Assembly: GCF_016745095.1 (NCBI RefSeq)
Contig: NZ_CP067087.1
Coordinates: 3,274,501-3,338,500 of the forward strand
Reading direction: 5' to 3'
DNA: 64,000 nt
Source of the DNA: Croceicoccus sp. YJ47
Lineage (GTDB): Bacteria; Pseudomonadota; Alphaproteobacteria; Sphingomonadales; Sphingomonadaceae
Within the stretch, counting starts at the first letter, position 1. Each line of letters begins with the position of its first letter. Shown here in pieces: positions 55,477 to 63,484 of this stretch. The position numbers and the translations under genes are program-made. The notes under the pieces are model-generated. The model was not told where the DNA came from and did not search any database. It saw only the letters and a list, made by a program, of their open reading frames with translations.

Positions 55477-56436
55477 TCAGCGCTGGACGACCGTCTGCTC
55501 GATCGTTCCGAAGGGGTGCGTACCGTCTGTCCGGCGTGCCGCCATGCGAACGCGGTCGCCAAAGCGCATGAACTGCGTTTCGGGAAGGCCTTTTTCGATC
55601 ATCTCGATGGCGCGCCGCTCTGAAATACAGCTTGAACCGACCTTGGCGTAATCGGGGCTCGATACGGTGCCCGATCCGATGATCGTGCCGGCCACCAGAT
55701 CGCGCGTGCGGGCGGCATGGGCGACGAGTTCATGGAAGCCGAACGCCATTTCGCGCCCGTTGGCCGCGCCGAAACGCGCACCATTCCATTCGACGTCGAG
55801 GTCGAGACACACCCGCCCCTCGCGCCAGTCCTCGCCCAGCTCATCAGGGGTGACGGCGATCGGCGCGATGGAACAGGCGGGCTTGGCCTGTACCCACCCA
55901 AAGCCTGTCTTCATCTCGATCGGGGCGATCGTGCGCAAGGACCAGTCGTTGATCTGCACGATGAGCCGGATGTGCTTCATCGCATCGGCGGCGCTCGTCC
56001 CCATGGGCACGGCATCGACGATCACGCCGAATTCGCCCTCGAAATCGATGCCATCGTCCTCCGACGGGAAGGGGATGTCGTCATTGGGGCCGTAGAAACG
56101 ATCGGACATCCCCTGATACATCAAGGGCCGGTCGCTTTCGATCGGGTCGAGGCCGAACGCGATCTGCATCAGCTTGCCATGCTGATCGAAGGCCGAACCA
56201 TCGAGCCATTGCCAGCTGCGCGGCATGGGGGCGCGCAGCGTGCCCGTTGCCGTGCCCTCCCCTGCATCGAGCCGGGCCGCCGCGTCGCCAAGCGCAGGCT
56301 GGCCCGCGGTCCAGTCCGCCATGAGCGCGAGGAGATTCGGCGCACCAGCCCCGACCTCCACCATGCGCGCACCGTCGGCAGAGACAAGCACCAGGGCACC
56401 ATCGGGCGTATCGTTATCGAGCGTCGCGAGCCTCAT
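55477..56436 (-). CDS. fumarylacetoacetate hydrolase (FAH) family protein
   Basis: Start at ATG 56436, overlapping the cupin stop by four bases. The 319-residue protein begins MRLATLDNDTPDGALVLVSA. It has the FAH metal site (DFEGEFGVIVDAVP, with Glu-x-Glu), the lysine-containing KTGFGWVQAKPACS and the C-terminal GSGTVSSPDYAKVGSSC. FAH-fold enzymes cleave C-C bonds or hydrate/decarboxylate products of aromatic ring cleavage. It is the last gene of the operon VOC dioxygenase, alpha/beta hydrolase, cupin, FAH, so it probably acts at a lower step of that pathway. Confidence 0.88.
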   Translation of the reverse strand: MRLATLDNDTPDGALVLVSADGARMVEVGAGAPNLLALMADWTAGQPALGDAAARLDAGEGTATGTLRAPMPRSWQWLDGSAFDQHGKLMQIAFGLDPIESDRPLMYQGMSDRFYGPNDDIPFPSEDDGIDFEGEFGVIVDAVPMGTSAADAMKHIRLIVQINDWSLRTIAPIEMKTGFGWVQAKPACSIAPIAVTPDELGEDWREGRVCLDLDVEWNGARFGAANGREMAFGFHELVAHAARTRDLVAGTIIGSGTVSSPDYAKVGSSCISERRAIEMIEKGLPETQFMRFGDRVRMAARRTDGTHPFGTIEQTVVQR

Positions 56437-56998
56437 GCTTCCAGCTCCGCATTGAATTTGCCGTCGATGAGGACGAAGCAGATGCGGCAATTCTGGTTGG
56501 TGCGATTGGCCCATCCGTGATTGGTGCCGCGCTGCACGATGATGTCGCCGGCGCGCACGGTGGTCTCGCCCTCGTCCATGATGAGCACGAGTTCGCCTTC
56601 GATCACTATGCCGTAATCGATCGTCTCGGTGCGGTGCATGAGCGCGTGCTTCGCGCCGGCCTTTGCCGCATTGGACGCAGCGCCCGCGCCGATCTCGGCA
56701 AAATGGGCGGCGGCTTCCTCGGGCGTCATGTTGCGGATGCCGTCCCCCTCGGGCGGAATGTCGAGCACGCGGATGCGCGTGCCGTTCGCCGGCAGGGCGA
56801 GCACGATGCCCTCCTCGGTTCGCCGCTTGCCGCATCGATCGGTGCGGGCGTCGCGCGCGTGTTCCACACCTCGTGGAACATCGGGCCGATCGCGCCGCCG
56901 ACCTGCTGCACCCGCGGCACCGCGCCGTCCTCCTGGATGATTGCGTTTCCGTCCTTGTCATGGCCGGTGACGACGCGCCTGACTGCCTTGCTTTCCAT
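56433..56998 (-). pseudogene. cupin domain protein with a one-base frameshift
   Basis: ATG 56998 opens MESKAVRRVVTGHDKDGNAI and reads in frame to about 56820 (DAASGEP). From there the rest of the protein continues in another frame as EEGIVLALPANGTRI to the stop at 56433. The second part carries the cupin barrel with HALMHRTETIDYGIVIEG and RAGDIIVQRGTNHGWANR. The two parts fit if one base is missing near 56815-56820, which would give a protein of about 188 residues. The cupin metal motifs lie intact in the downstream part. It sits between the alpha/beta hydrolase and FAH genes of a catabolic operon. A sequencing error is as likely as a true mutation. Confidence 0.75.
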
Positions 56999-57077
56999 GA
57001 ATCCTGTCCCTCGTTACGATGTTCCGGCCTCGATGCGGCGATGCGGCGTCCTTATCGCCGGGTCGCCGCGCCGCGCA

Positions 57078-58232
57078 TCACCCCGCCTGTCCGCCCAGCG
57101 TCTCTGCAAACCAGTCGGAGAGGAGGTCGCGGCCATAGGCCATGTTGTCGGCGCCGACATGTTCGACCCCGCCTTCGCGTTCGGTGAAGATCACCTTTTC
57201 CCGCCGCGGCGAATTGACGAGCTGCTCGTACAGATCGTCGGCATAGGTCGGGCTGATCTGCCGGTCGTTCGCGCCGTGGGTCACGAGGAAGGGCACCGTG
57301 ATCCGGTCCATGTGGCCGTTGAGGTTCATCCCGGACGATTTCTCGAGGAAATCCTCCTGGTCCTCGGCGCCGAAGGCCCAGTGCACATGCGCCCAGTAAT
57401 GCGGCACGGGGTTCTCGCCCTCGCGCTGCATGCGCTTGTCCTGCACCTCGCGCCAGTTGTGGTTCGCGCCCCACACCGCGCCGCTGGCAAAGCGCGGTTC
57501 GTAGGCAACCGCGCGTGGCGCGAAATGACCGCCCAGCGAAATGCCGGTCATGCCGATGCGGTTGGCGTCGACCTCGTCGCGGCCCTCCAGCCAGTCCACC
57601 GCCTTCGAGGCCCAGCTTTCGCTATGCGGATCGACCGGCAGACCCTGCAACCGCAGCGCCTCGCCGCTGCCCGGCTGATCGACGCAGAGGGTCGAAATGC
57701 CGCGCCGCGCCAGCTCCTCGGGCAGGCGGGTCCAGTAGAGCAGCTCCTTGCAGCTATCGAGCCCGTTGCAGAACACGACCGCCGGCATGGCCCCATCGCC
57801 CGGCGCGCGGGTCCACAATGCGGGCATCGTGCCGGTGTCGAGCGGGATCTCCACCCGCTCGCGATTGATGCGGAGCCTGGTCGAACGGTCGAACGCCTCG
57901 CGCGCCTTCGCAAAGGTCTCCGTGCGGCCCGGGTGGCCGTGGCCCTGCATCCGCTCCGCCGTGAAGAGGTAGAGCGAGGCACGCTCCAGCTTGTTCGAGG
58001 CGGAAAAGGCGCGGCCCTTCGCCGCATCCTCGTCCGCGAGGGCGAGCAGCTTCTCGCCCATCTTCGCCCATTCGCGCATGAACGCGGGCGTGCCGGCATC
58101 CGCGCCCTCGTTCGCCGCGTCGAGGATCGGCTGACACATGTCGACGATCTCGCCGACCTGCCCGCCGCTTTCCATCGCGATGGCGACGCTGAGGTTCCAG
58201 ATATAGTTCTTGAACGGGGAGTAGAGGGCCAC
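57078..58232 (-). CDS. alpha/beta hydrolase (FrsA / dihydroxypseudooxynicotine-hydrolase-like)
   Basis: The 384-residue protein has a helical N-terminal domain (1-125) and an alpha/beta hydrolase core with nucleophile Ser232 in GISLGGHF, Asp323 in THGANDRQIS and His358 in GGVEHVGADN. The helical cap followed by the hydrolase core resembles the 2,6-dihydroxypseudooxynicotine hydrolase group, which cleaves C-C bonds of ring-cleavage-type diketones. Its stop is 79 bases before the cupin start, and its own ATG is three bases after the VOC dioxygenase stop. A meta-cleavage product is a reasonable substrate guess. Confidence 0.82.
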   Translation of the reverse strand: MALYSPFKNYIWNLSVAIAMESGGQVGEIVDMCQPILDAANEGADAGTPAFMREWAKMGEKLLALADEDAAKGRAFSASNKLERASLYLFTAERMQGHGHPGRTETFAKAREAFDRSTRLRINRERVEIPLDTGTMPALWTRAPGDGAMPAVVFCNGLDSCKELLYWTRLPEELARRGISTLCVDQPGSGEALRLQGLPVDPHSESWASKAVDWLEGRDEVDANRIGMTGISLGGHFAPRAVAYEPRFASGAVWGANHNWREVQDKRMQREGENPVPHYWAHVHWAFGAEDQEDFLEKSSGMNLNGHMDRITVPFLVTHGANDRQISPTYADDLYEQLVNSPRREKVIFTEREGGVEHVGADNMAYGRDLLSDWFAETLGGQAG

Positions 58233-58235
58233 GGC

Positions 58236-59141
58236 TCAGATCTCCGCCGGGGTGAACAGGCAGGGGTCCGCTTCGGGCTTGGGCATGGTCTGCGGACCGC
58301 CGACGCCGGTGCCCCACTGGTCCATGACCTGCGGGCCGGGTTCGTGGACCTTGTCCTCGTGGTTCTCGAAATCGACCTCGTCCAGTTCGGAGGTGTATTC
58401 CACCGCAAAGCCACCGGGCGTCGTGAAATAGCTGAACGTGTTGTTGCCCGCCGTATGCCGCCCCGGGCCCCAGCGGATGTCGGTCCCGCGCTTCTTCAGC
58501 CGCGAGGCGCCCCGCATCATGTCATCGACCGTCAGCATGTCATAGGCGACATGGTTGAGGCACGGCGGCCCCGGCAGCAGCGCGATGCGGTGATGCGCCG
58601 AATTGCAGCGCAGGAAGCACATGAAATCGCCGAGCCAGTCGCTCACCCTGAAGCCGAGCACATCGGTAAAGAACGCCACCATCGCCTGGTGATCGGGCGA
58701 GTGGAGCACGATATGGCTGATCTTGACCGGCGTGCCTTCCCAGCGTTCCATCGCGCGCTTGTCCGCCCGGGCGACATCGGCGCTGATCTCGAACGGCAGG
58801 CCGTCGGGCGAGAAGAAGCGAAAGCCATAGCCGCCGCCCGGCGCATCGAGATCGCGCGGTTCGTGCACGATCCTGCACCCGGCATCCACGACCCTGGCGT
58901 GGAGCGTGTCGACATCGGCGCGGCTGTCGGCCGCCAGCGCGATCACCTCGACGCAATTGCTCTCCCGCTTGTGCAGGCGCACCACGTGATGTTCGTCATG
59001 GCCATGCGTCTTGAACCAGGCGGTATCCTCGCTCGCCCCCACCTCGACCAGACCCCAGTCGTCGGTGTAAAACGCGCGCTCCGCGTCAAAATCGCTGGTG
59101 CCGTATCCGACATAGCGGATCTCGGTAACACGGGCGGTCAT
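58236..59141 (-). CDS. type I extradiol ring-cleavage dioxygenase (VOC superfamily)
   Basis: Start at ATG 59141 with AGAGGAA upstream. The 301-residue protein has two VOC repeats. The second repeat holds the Fe(II) triad of catalytic extradiol enzymes: His143 (KISHIVLHS), His197 (CLNHVAYD) and Glu248 (GGFAVEYTSE). These correspond to H146, H210 and E260 of BphC, so it should open a catechol ring next to the diol. Likely the first gene of the dioxygenase-hydrolase-cupin-FAH operon. An inverted repeat about 200 bases upstream may be its operator. The substrate is unknown. Confidence 0.88.
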   Translation of the reverse strand: MTARVTEIRYVGYGTSDFDAERAFYTDDWGLVEVGASEDTAWFKTHGHDEHHVVRLHKRESNCVEVIALAADSRADVDTLHARVVDAGCRIVHEPRDLDAPGGGYGFRFFSPDGLPFEISADVARADKRAMERWEGTPVKISHIVLHSPDHQAMVAFFTDVLGFRVSDWLGDFMCFLRCNSAHHRIALLPGPPCLNHVAYDMLTVDDMMRGASRLKKRGTDIRWGPGRHTAGNNTFSYFTTPGGFAVEYTSELDEVDFENHEDKVHEPGPQVMDQWGTGVGGPQTMPKPEADPCLFTPAEI

Positions 59142-59338
59142 GGGCAATTCCTCTCTGCGGGGCACAGCGAACGGGGTCGCCGCGGGGCCAAGGTTCAAAC
59201 TATCGCCGCATCGCGGGGATACGGCGGCAATGTATACGACGGGAGGGGGAGCCGGAACGGGCATGATCGGACGGGGTGCGGCGCCGGATCGATCCGGTCC
59301 TTCCCCTCGCCTTTCAAAGCTCTTCCCCTCGTCATATT

Positions 59339-59358
59339 ATTAGAATGAAATTTCTAAT
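59339..59358. promoter_or_regulatory. operator-like inverted repeat upstream of the extradiol dioxygenase operon
   Basis: ATTAGAA (59339-59345) and TTCTAAT (59352-59358) are perfect inverted repeats around six bases, in an AT-rich pocket that stands out from the high-GC surroundings. Size and symmetry suit a dimeric MarR, TetR or GntR repressor. No regulator gene is adjacent. Confidence 0.5.
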
Positions 59359-59469
59359 TAAGGAACCGCCGGGCGTCAATGCCGCGCGCGGTCACGCTTT
59401 GCAAAAATCTTGGAAGAAAATTTCAGAAGACATGTCGCGTAAAATGCGCGCGCGACGACAATCGCAGTT

Positions 59470-60060
59470 TCGCTCCCTTTTGCCCGATTAGGAAACAGGC
59501 CGCACCGACGATGGGGATATAAAGCGCACCGACGATCTGCTGCGCGGTTCGGAATGTTGCACTAGCCGTGCCGGCGTCGCCGCGCTCGACCTTTTGCGAC
59601 CCCGATCGGACCGAGCGGTCCGGACAGCGCCCCCATCCCGATCCCGCCACGCAGCACCGCGCGATCAGGAACGGACCGGCAAGGATGGCCGCGCTTCATC
59701 GCCTGCACCACAAGCGTGAACGCGCCAAGCGTGAGGATTCCCCCCAGCGGAAGTTTCTGACGAAGCGCATTTCGACCCAACCCCTGCGGTCGCGAAACGG
59801 CAAAAGCGATCAGGCATCCATTGCTGGCCGTGGCGAAACAGAATGCCGGGAGCACGCCCCGGCGCACCGTTCCAATGTCCACAATGCAGGCTCGCTATCG
59901 ACGTGGAACGACCATGCCCGTCCAAACCCTTCGATCAGGGGATAGAGCAAACCGCCGAACCCCGCGGCGAAGATCAACGCTCCGACCGGATCCATACGCA
60001 TGTCTTCATGCGGCTGACAGACGAACAGGCTCACGCATCCGCCCGCAAACCAGGGCCGCC
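59470..60060 (-). pseudogene. remnant of a DHA2-type MFS drug transporter
   Basis: Translations in three minus-strand frames line up end to end with the C-terminal half of EmrB/QacA-type MFS transporters. HEDMRMDPVGALIFAAGFGG and LLYPLIEGFGRAW lie near 59.9-60.0 kb; PLGGILTLGAFTLVVQAM and GMGALSGPLGPIGVA follow; then GDAGTASATFRTAQQIVGAL near 59.55 kb. No single frame is intact, several stops and shifts occur, and the N-terminal half is missing. This is a decayed gene of about 600 bases. It lies between two catabolic operons, so it may once have been their permease. Confidence 0.7.
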
Positions 60061-60088
60061 GATCCCCACGAACCGGCGGCCCGGTGTC

Positions 60089-61783
60089 TCAGATCACGCC
60101 CTGCTTCAAAAGTCCCACCGCGCGGTCCGCGGCACGCGCCGTCAGCGCCATGTAGGTCAGCGAGGGATTCTGACACGCGGACGAACTCATCTGAGCGCCG
60201 TCGGTCACGAACAGATTGGGGATATCGTGCGCCTGGCTGAAACGGTTGAGCACGCTTGTCGCCGGGTCCCAGCCCATGCGCGCGCCGCCCATTTCATGGA
60301 TCGCGCTTCCGCCCGCACCCGGACGGTCGAATCCCATGATCACATGCCCGCCCGCGTGGGTGAGCATCTGTGCTGCATCCTCTTTCGCCTGCGTGAGCGC
60401 GGCAAGCTCTTCCGCACCGAACGCAAAGTCGATCTTGAGCTGCGGAATGCCATGCGCATCGGTCTGCGTGGGGTCGAGCGTCAACCGGTTCGTCGCGCGC
60501 GGCACGCAATCCGCAAACGCCACCAGCACGACCTGCCACGGGCCGGGCGGTTGCAGCGATTCTTTATACTCCGTGCCCACCCCGGCCACGCGCTTGCCGC
60601 GGGTCCAGCCCGATTGCAGCGCGCCGCCCTGATACGAGTAGCCGCGGGTGTGGCCCACTCCGTCCATGTCGTCCATGTTGCGATACCGTGCGATCACCAC
60701 GCCTGTGGGACGGTTGCCGAAGGTCGTCACATTCTCGAACCCCGGCATGATCGCCATCGCCGAAAGCGTGCTGGCATGGTCCATGATGTGCGTGCCGAGA
60801 ACCCCGCTCGAATTGGCGAGACCGTTCGGCATCGCCTCGTTCGCGGAATTGAGCATCAGGTGAACCGAGTTGAAGCTCCCGGCGTTGAGGAACACCATGC
60901 GCGCCGTGGCGCTCGTCCGGGTGCCATCCTTGCGATCGACCCAGCGCACGCCGGTCACGCGGCCCTGCGCCGCATCGTAATCGACGCGTTCGACCACCGC
61001 ATCGGTGACGAGCGTGAGATTGCCGGTCGCCTGCGCCGCGGGCAGCGTGCTCGACTGCGTGGAGAAATACGCGCCATAGGAGCATCCGCGCGCACAGATC
61101 GAACGCGCCTGGCACTGTCCCCGACCATTGATCGGCCGGGTGAGGTTGGCGGACCGCCCGACGGTGAGCACGCGGTCGGGCCAGCGCGAACGGATACTCT
61201 CGCGCGCGGCCTGCTCCACCGGGTTCAGATCCCACGGAGGCAGGAACTTGCCGTCGGGCAATTGCGGCAAACCTTCCGCCGCGCCGGACACGCCGATGAA
61301 TTCCTCCACCTTGTCGTACCACGGGGCGAGTTCGGCATAGCGCAACGGCCAGTCGGTGCCATTCCCGTCCCGCTTGTTCGCGGCGAAATCGTAATCGGAC
61401 CAGCGATAGCTCTGCCGCCCCCAGGTCAGCGAACGACCACCGAGGTTATAGCTTCGGAACCAGTTGAAGTCCGTGGCCGCGCCCGTTTGATAGGGATTCT
61501 CGCGGTCGTTCACGAAATGGTTTTCCGTGTATTCCGTGAAATGCCGGTTCAGCATCTGCACCGGATAGTCGCGCGCCCATTTTTCGGCATCGCCGCTTCC
61601 GCGAAACGGCATTTCCCACGGGGTTTTCATCTCGGTGTCGTAGCCGGTCTGGTGCGGGATGTCGCGCCCGCGCTCCAGCATCAACACCTTCAGTCCCGCC
61701 TCGGTCAGCTCCTTTGCCGCCCAGCCACCCGAAATTCCCGAACCGACGACGATTGCGTCGAATTGCATGGCTTCACTCATCAT
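60089..61783 (-). CDS. GMC-family FAD oxidoreductase, glycoside 3-dehydrogenase-like catalytic subunit
   Basis: The 564-residue flavoprotein begins with the FAD motif VVGSGISGGWAAKELTEAG. It carries the four-cysteine-like CQARSICARGCSYGAYFS region (about 240-257), the active-site-associated AIHEMGGARMGWDP and the C-terminal NPSLTYMALTARAADRAV. It has no signal peptide; proteins of this type leave the cell bound to the Tat-exported small subunit, encoded immediately upstream with a four-base overlap. The pair resembles glucoside/lactose 3-dehydrogenases and FAD sugar dehydrogenases. The usual cytochrome c subunit is not in the window. Confidence 0.85.
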   Translation of the reverse strand: MMSEAMQFDAIVVGSGISGGWAAKELTEAGLKVLMLERGRDIPHQTGYDTEMKTPWEMPFRGSGDAEKWARDYPVQMLNRHFTEYTENHFVNDRENPYQTGAATDFNWFRSYNLGGRSLTWGRQSYRWSDYDFAANKRDGNGTDWPLRYAELAPWYDKVEEFIGVSGAAEGLPQLPDGKFLPPWDLNPVEQAARESIRSRWPDRVLTVGRSANLTRPINGRGQCQARSICARGCSYGAYFSTQSSTLPAAQATGNLTLVTDAVVERVDYDAAQGRVTGVRWVDRKDGTRTSATARMVFLNAGSFNSVHLMLNSANEAMPNGLANSSGVLGTHIMDHASTLSAMAIMPGFENVTTFGNRPTGVVIARYRNMDDMDGVGHTRGYSYQGGALQSGWTRGKRVAGVGTEYKESLQPPGPWQVVLVAFADCVPRATNRLTLDPTQTDAHGIPQLKIDFAFGAEELAALTQAKEDAAQMLTHAGGHVIMGFDRPGAGGSAIHEMGGARMGWDPATSVLNRFSQAHDIPNLFVTDGAQMSSSACQNPSLTYMALTARAADRAVGLLKQGVI

Positions 61784-62421
61784 CCAAACTCCACCGCGGT
61801 CCAGTCGCTCGACCAGCCGCGCGTATCGGGGCCCATCGGGACCGAAGGATCGAACCGTCCGGGCACGAGCTCGAACCGCAGTTCCTCCGATCCGCCGACC
61901 TGCGATGTGTAATATCCGGTCAGAATCAACCCCTTAACCTTGCGCCAGGGATGCGTATCGTTCCCCTCGCCAAAGGCTTCCTCATCGAGTTCGGTCAGGA
62001 TGCGGATATGGTCGCGCGGCGTGCGGCGGACGAAATCGCCGTTCGCTCGGCGGTCCAGCTCGTTTTCGAGCCAGCTGACATAACGCAGGCTGCCATCGCG
62101 CCGGCGATATTCGGGAAAGGCCCACGGCATTTCCGACGATCCCGCCGGTTCGCGCGTCCCGTCAAGCCCGTGCGCGAGCGCCAGGATGACGAAATCGCCG
62201 GTGCCGACATCGCCCGCGCCGGCCGTGTCCGTGCGGGGGAGCACGGCCTGGCTGACCTGCGTCATCATCGTGCGCTGACGCTCCGAAGGCGCGTCCTTCT
62301 CATCCAGGTCGGAGAATGAGACGGCGGCCACCGGAACTCCGATCGCAAGCGCAAGCAATGCCGCCCCGCCGAGGAAATCGCGACGGTCCCAGCCCGTCTT
62401 GCGCGTGTTCGTATCAGTCAA
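61780..62421 (-). CDS. gluconate 2-dehydrogenase subunit 3 family protein (Tat-exported small subunit)
   Basis: A 213-residue protein with a twin-arginine signal (GWDRRDFLGGAALLALAIG, residues 10-28) and the small-subunit fold (MTQVSQAVLPRTDTAGAGDV; LVFALAHG-like here as FVILALAHGLDG; KGLILTGYYTSQVGGSEE). It escorts the GMC catalytic subunit to the periplasm. It overlaps the GMC gene by four bases and the isomerase gene by eight. The compact four-gene arrangement suggests one transcript. Confidence 0.88.
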   Translation of the reverse strand: MTDTNTRKTGWDRRDFLGGAALLALAIGVPVAAVSFSDLDEKDAPSERQRTMMTQVSQAVLPRTDTAGAGDVGTGDFVILALAHGLDGTREPAGSSEMPWAFPEYRRRDGSLRYVSWLENELDRRANGDFVRRTPRDHIRILTELDEEAFGEGNDTHPWRKVKGLILTGYYTSQVGGSEELRFELVPGRFDPSVPMGPDTRGWSSDWTAVEFG

Positions 62422-63469
62422 TTCCCATGATCCGCTTGTTCAGGTCGCGATCCGCGCCGCCCTTGGCGAAATCGTCGAACGCATGCTCGGTGACCCGGAT
62501 GATATGGTCGCGAATGAAAGGCGCACCCTCGACCGCGCCCTGCTCCGGATGTTTGAGCGCGCATTCCCATTCGAGCACGGCCCAGCCATCGAAATCGTTC
62601 TCCGCCATCTTGGAGAAGATCGCCTTGAAATCGACCTGCCCGTCGCCGAGCGAACGGAACCGCGCCGCCCGGTCGACCCAGCTTTGATAGCCGCCATAGA
62701 CCCCCTGCCGCCCGGTCGGATTGAATTCGGCGTCCTTCACGTGAAAGCACCGGATCCGCTCGCGGTAGATGTCGATGAAATCGAGATAGTCGAGCTGCTG
62801 CAGCACGAAATGGCTCGGATCGTAGAGGATGTTCGCACGCGAATGACCCCCCACCCGGTCGAGGAACATCTCAAACGTGATCCCGTCGTGCAGATCCTCG
62901 CCCGGATGGATTTCATAGGCGACATCGACACCGTTCTCGTCGAAATGGTCGAGAATGGGGCGCCAGCGCCGCGCCAGCTCCTCGAACGCATCCTCGACAA
63001 GGCCGGCGGGACGCTGCGGCCAGGGGTAGAGATAGGGCCACGCCAGCGCGCCGGAAAAGGTCGCATGCCGGTCGAGCCCGAGCCGCTGGCTCACCACGGC
63101 GGCTTTCTTGACCTGATCGACGGCCCATTCCTGCCGCGCCTTGGGGTTGCCGCGCACGTGTTCGGCGGCAAAACCGTCGAATGCCGCATCATAGGCCGGA
63201 TGCACGGCGACGAGCTGCCCTTGAAGATGCGTCGACAATTCGGTGATCGACAGGCCGTGCTGCTTCACCGTGCCCGCGATCTCGTCGCAATAATCCTTGC
63301 TTTCCGCCGCCTTGTCGAGGTCGAACAACCGGGTTTCGAACGTGGGGATCTGCACCCCTTCGTAACCGAGGCCTACCACCCATTCGCAAATGGTGTCGAG
63401 CGAATTGAACGGCGCTTCGTCGCCCGCGAACTGCGCGAGGAAGATCGCCGGTCCCTTGATCGTTTTCAT
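62414..63469 (-). CDS. sugar phosphate isomerase/epimerase family TIM-barrel protein
   Basis: The 351-residue xylose-isomerase-like TIM barrel has the metal-site segments VDVAYEIHPGEDLHDG (Glu), ILYDPSHFVLQ (Asp-His) and CFHVKDAEFNPTG (His), and WAVLEWECALKHPEQG near the end (Glu). These are the typical four metal ligands of the family. In 3-keto-glycoside pathways such proteins epimerise or cleave keto-sugars. It starts 15 bases after the Gfo/Idh/MocA stop and overlaps the small-subunit gene. Confidence 0.9.
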   Translation of the reverse strand: MKTIKGPAIFLAQFAGDEAPFNSLDTICEWVVGLGYEGVQIPTFETRLFDLDKAAESKDYCDEIAGTVKQHGLSITELSTHLQGQLVAVHPAYDAAFDGFAAEHVRGNPKARQEWAVDQVKKAAVVSQRLGLDRHATFSGALAWPYLYPWPQRPAGLVEDAFEELARRWRPILDHFDENGVDVAYEIHPGEDLHDGITFEMFLDRVGGHSRANILYDPSHFVLQQLDYLDFIDIYRERIRCFHVKDAEFNPTGRQGVYGGYQSWVDRAARFRSLGDGQVDFKAIFSKMAENDFDGWAVLEWECALKHPEQGAVEGAPFIRDHIIRVTEHAFDDFAKGGADRDLNKRIMGID

Positions 63470-63484
63470 GATGTCGTGTCCATT

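Noticed and set aside
56517-59348. 943-codon open frame antisense to the cupin, hydrolase and dioxygenase genes
   Set aside because: All three minus-strand genes have clear catalytic motifs; the antisense translation is low-complexity and unlike any family.
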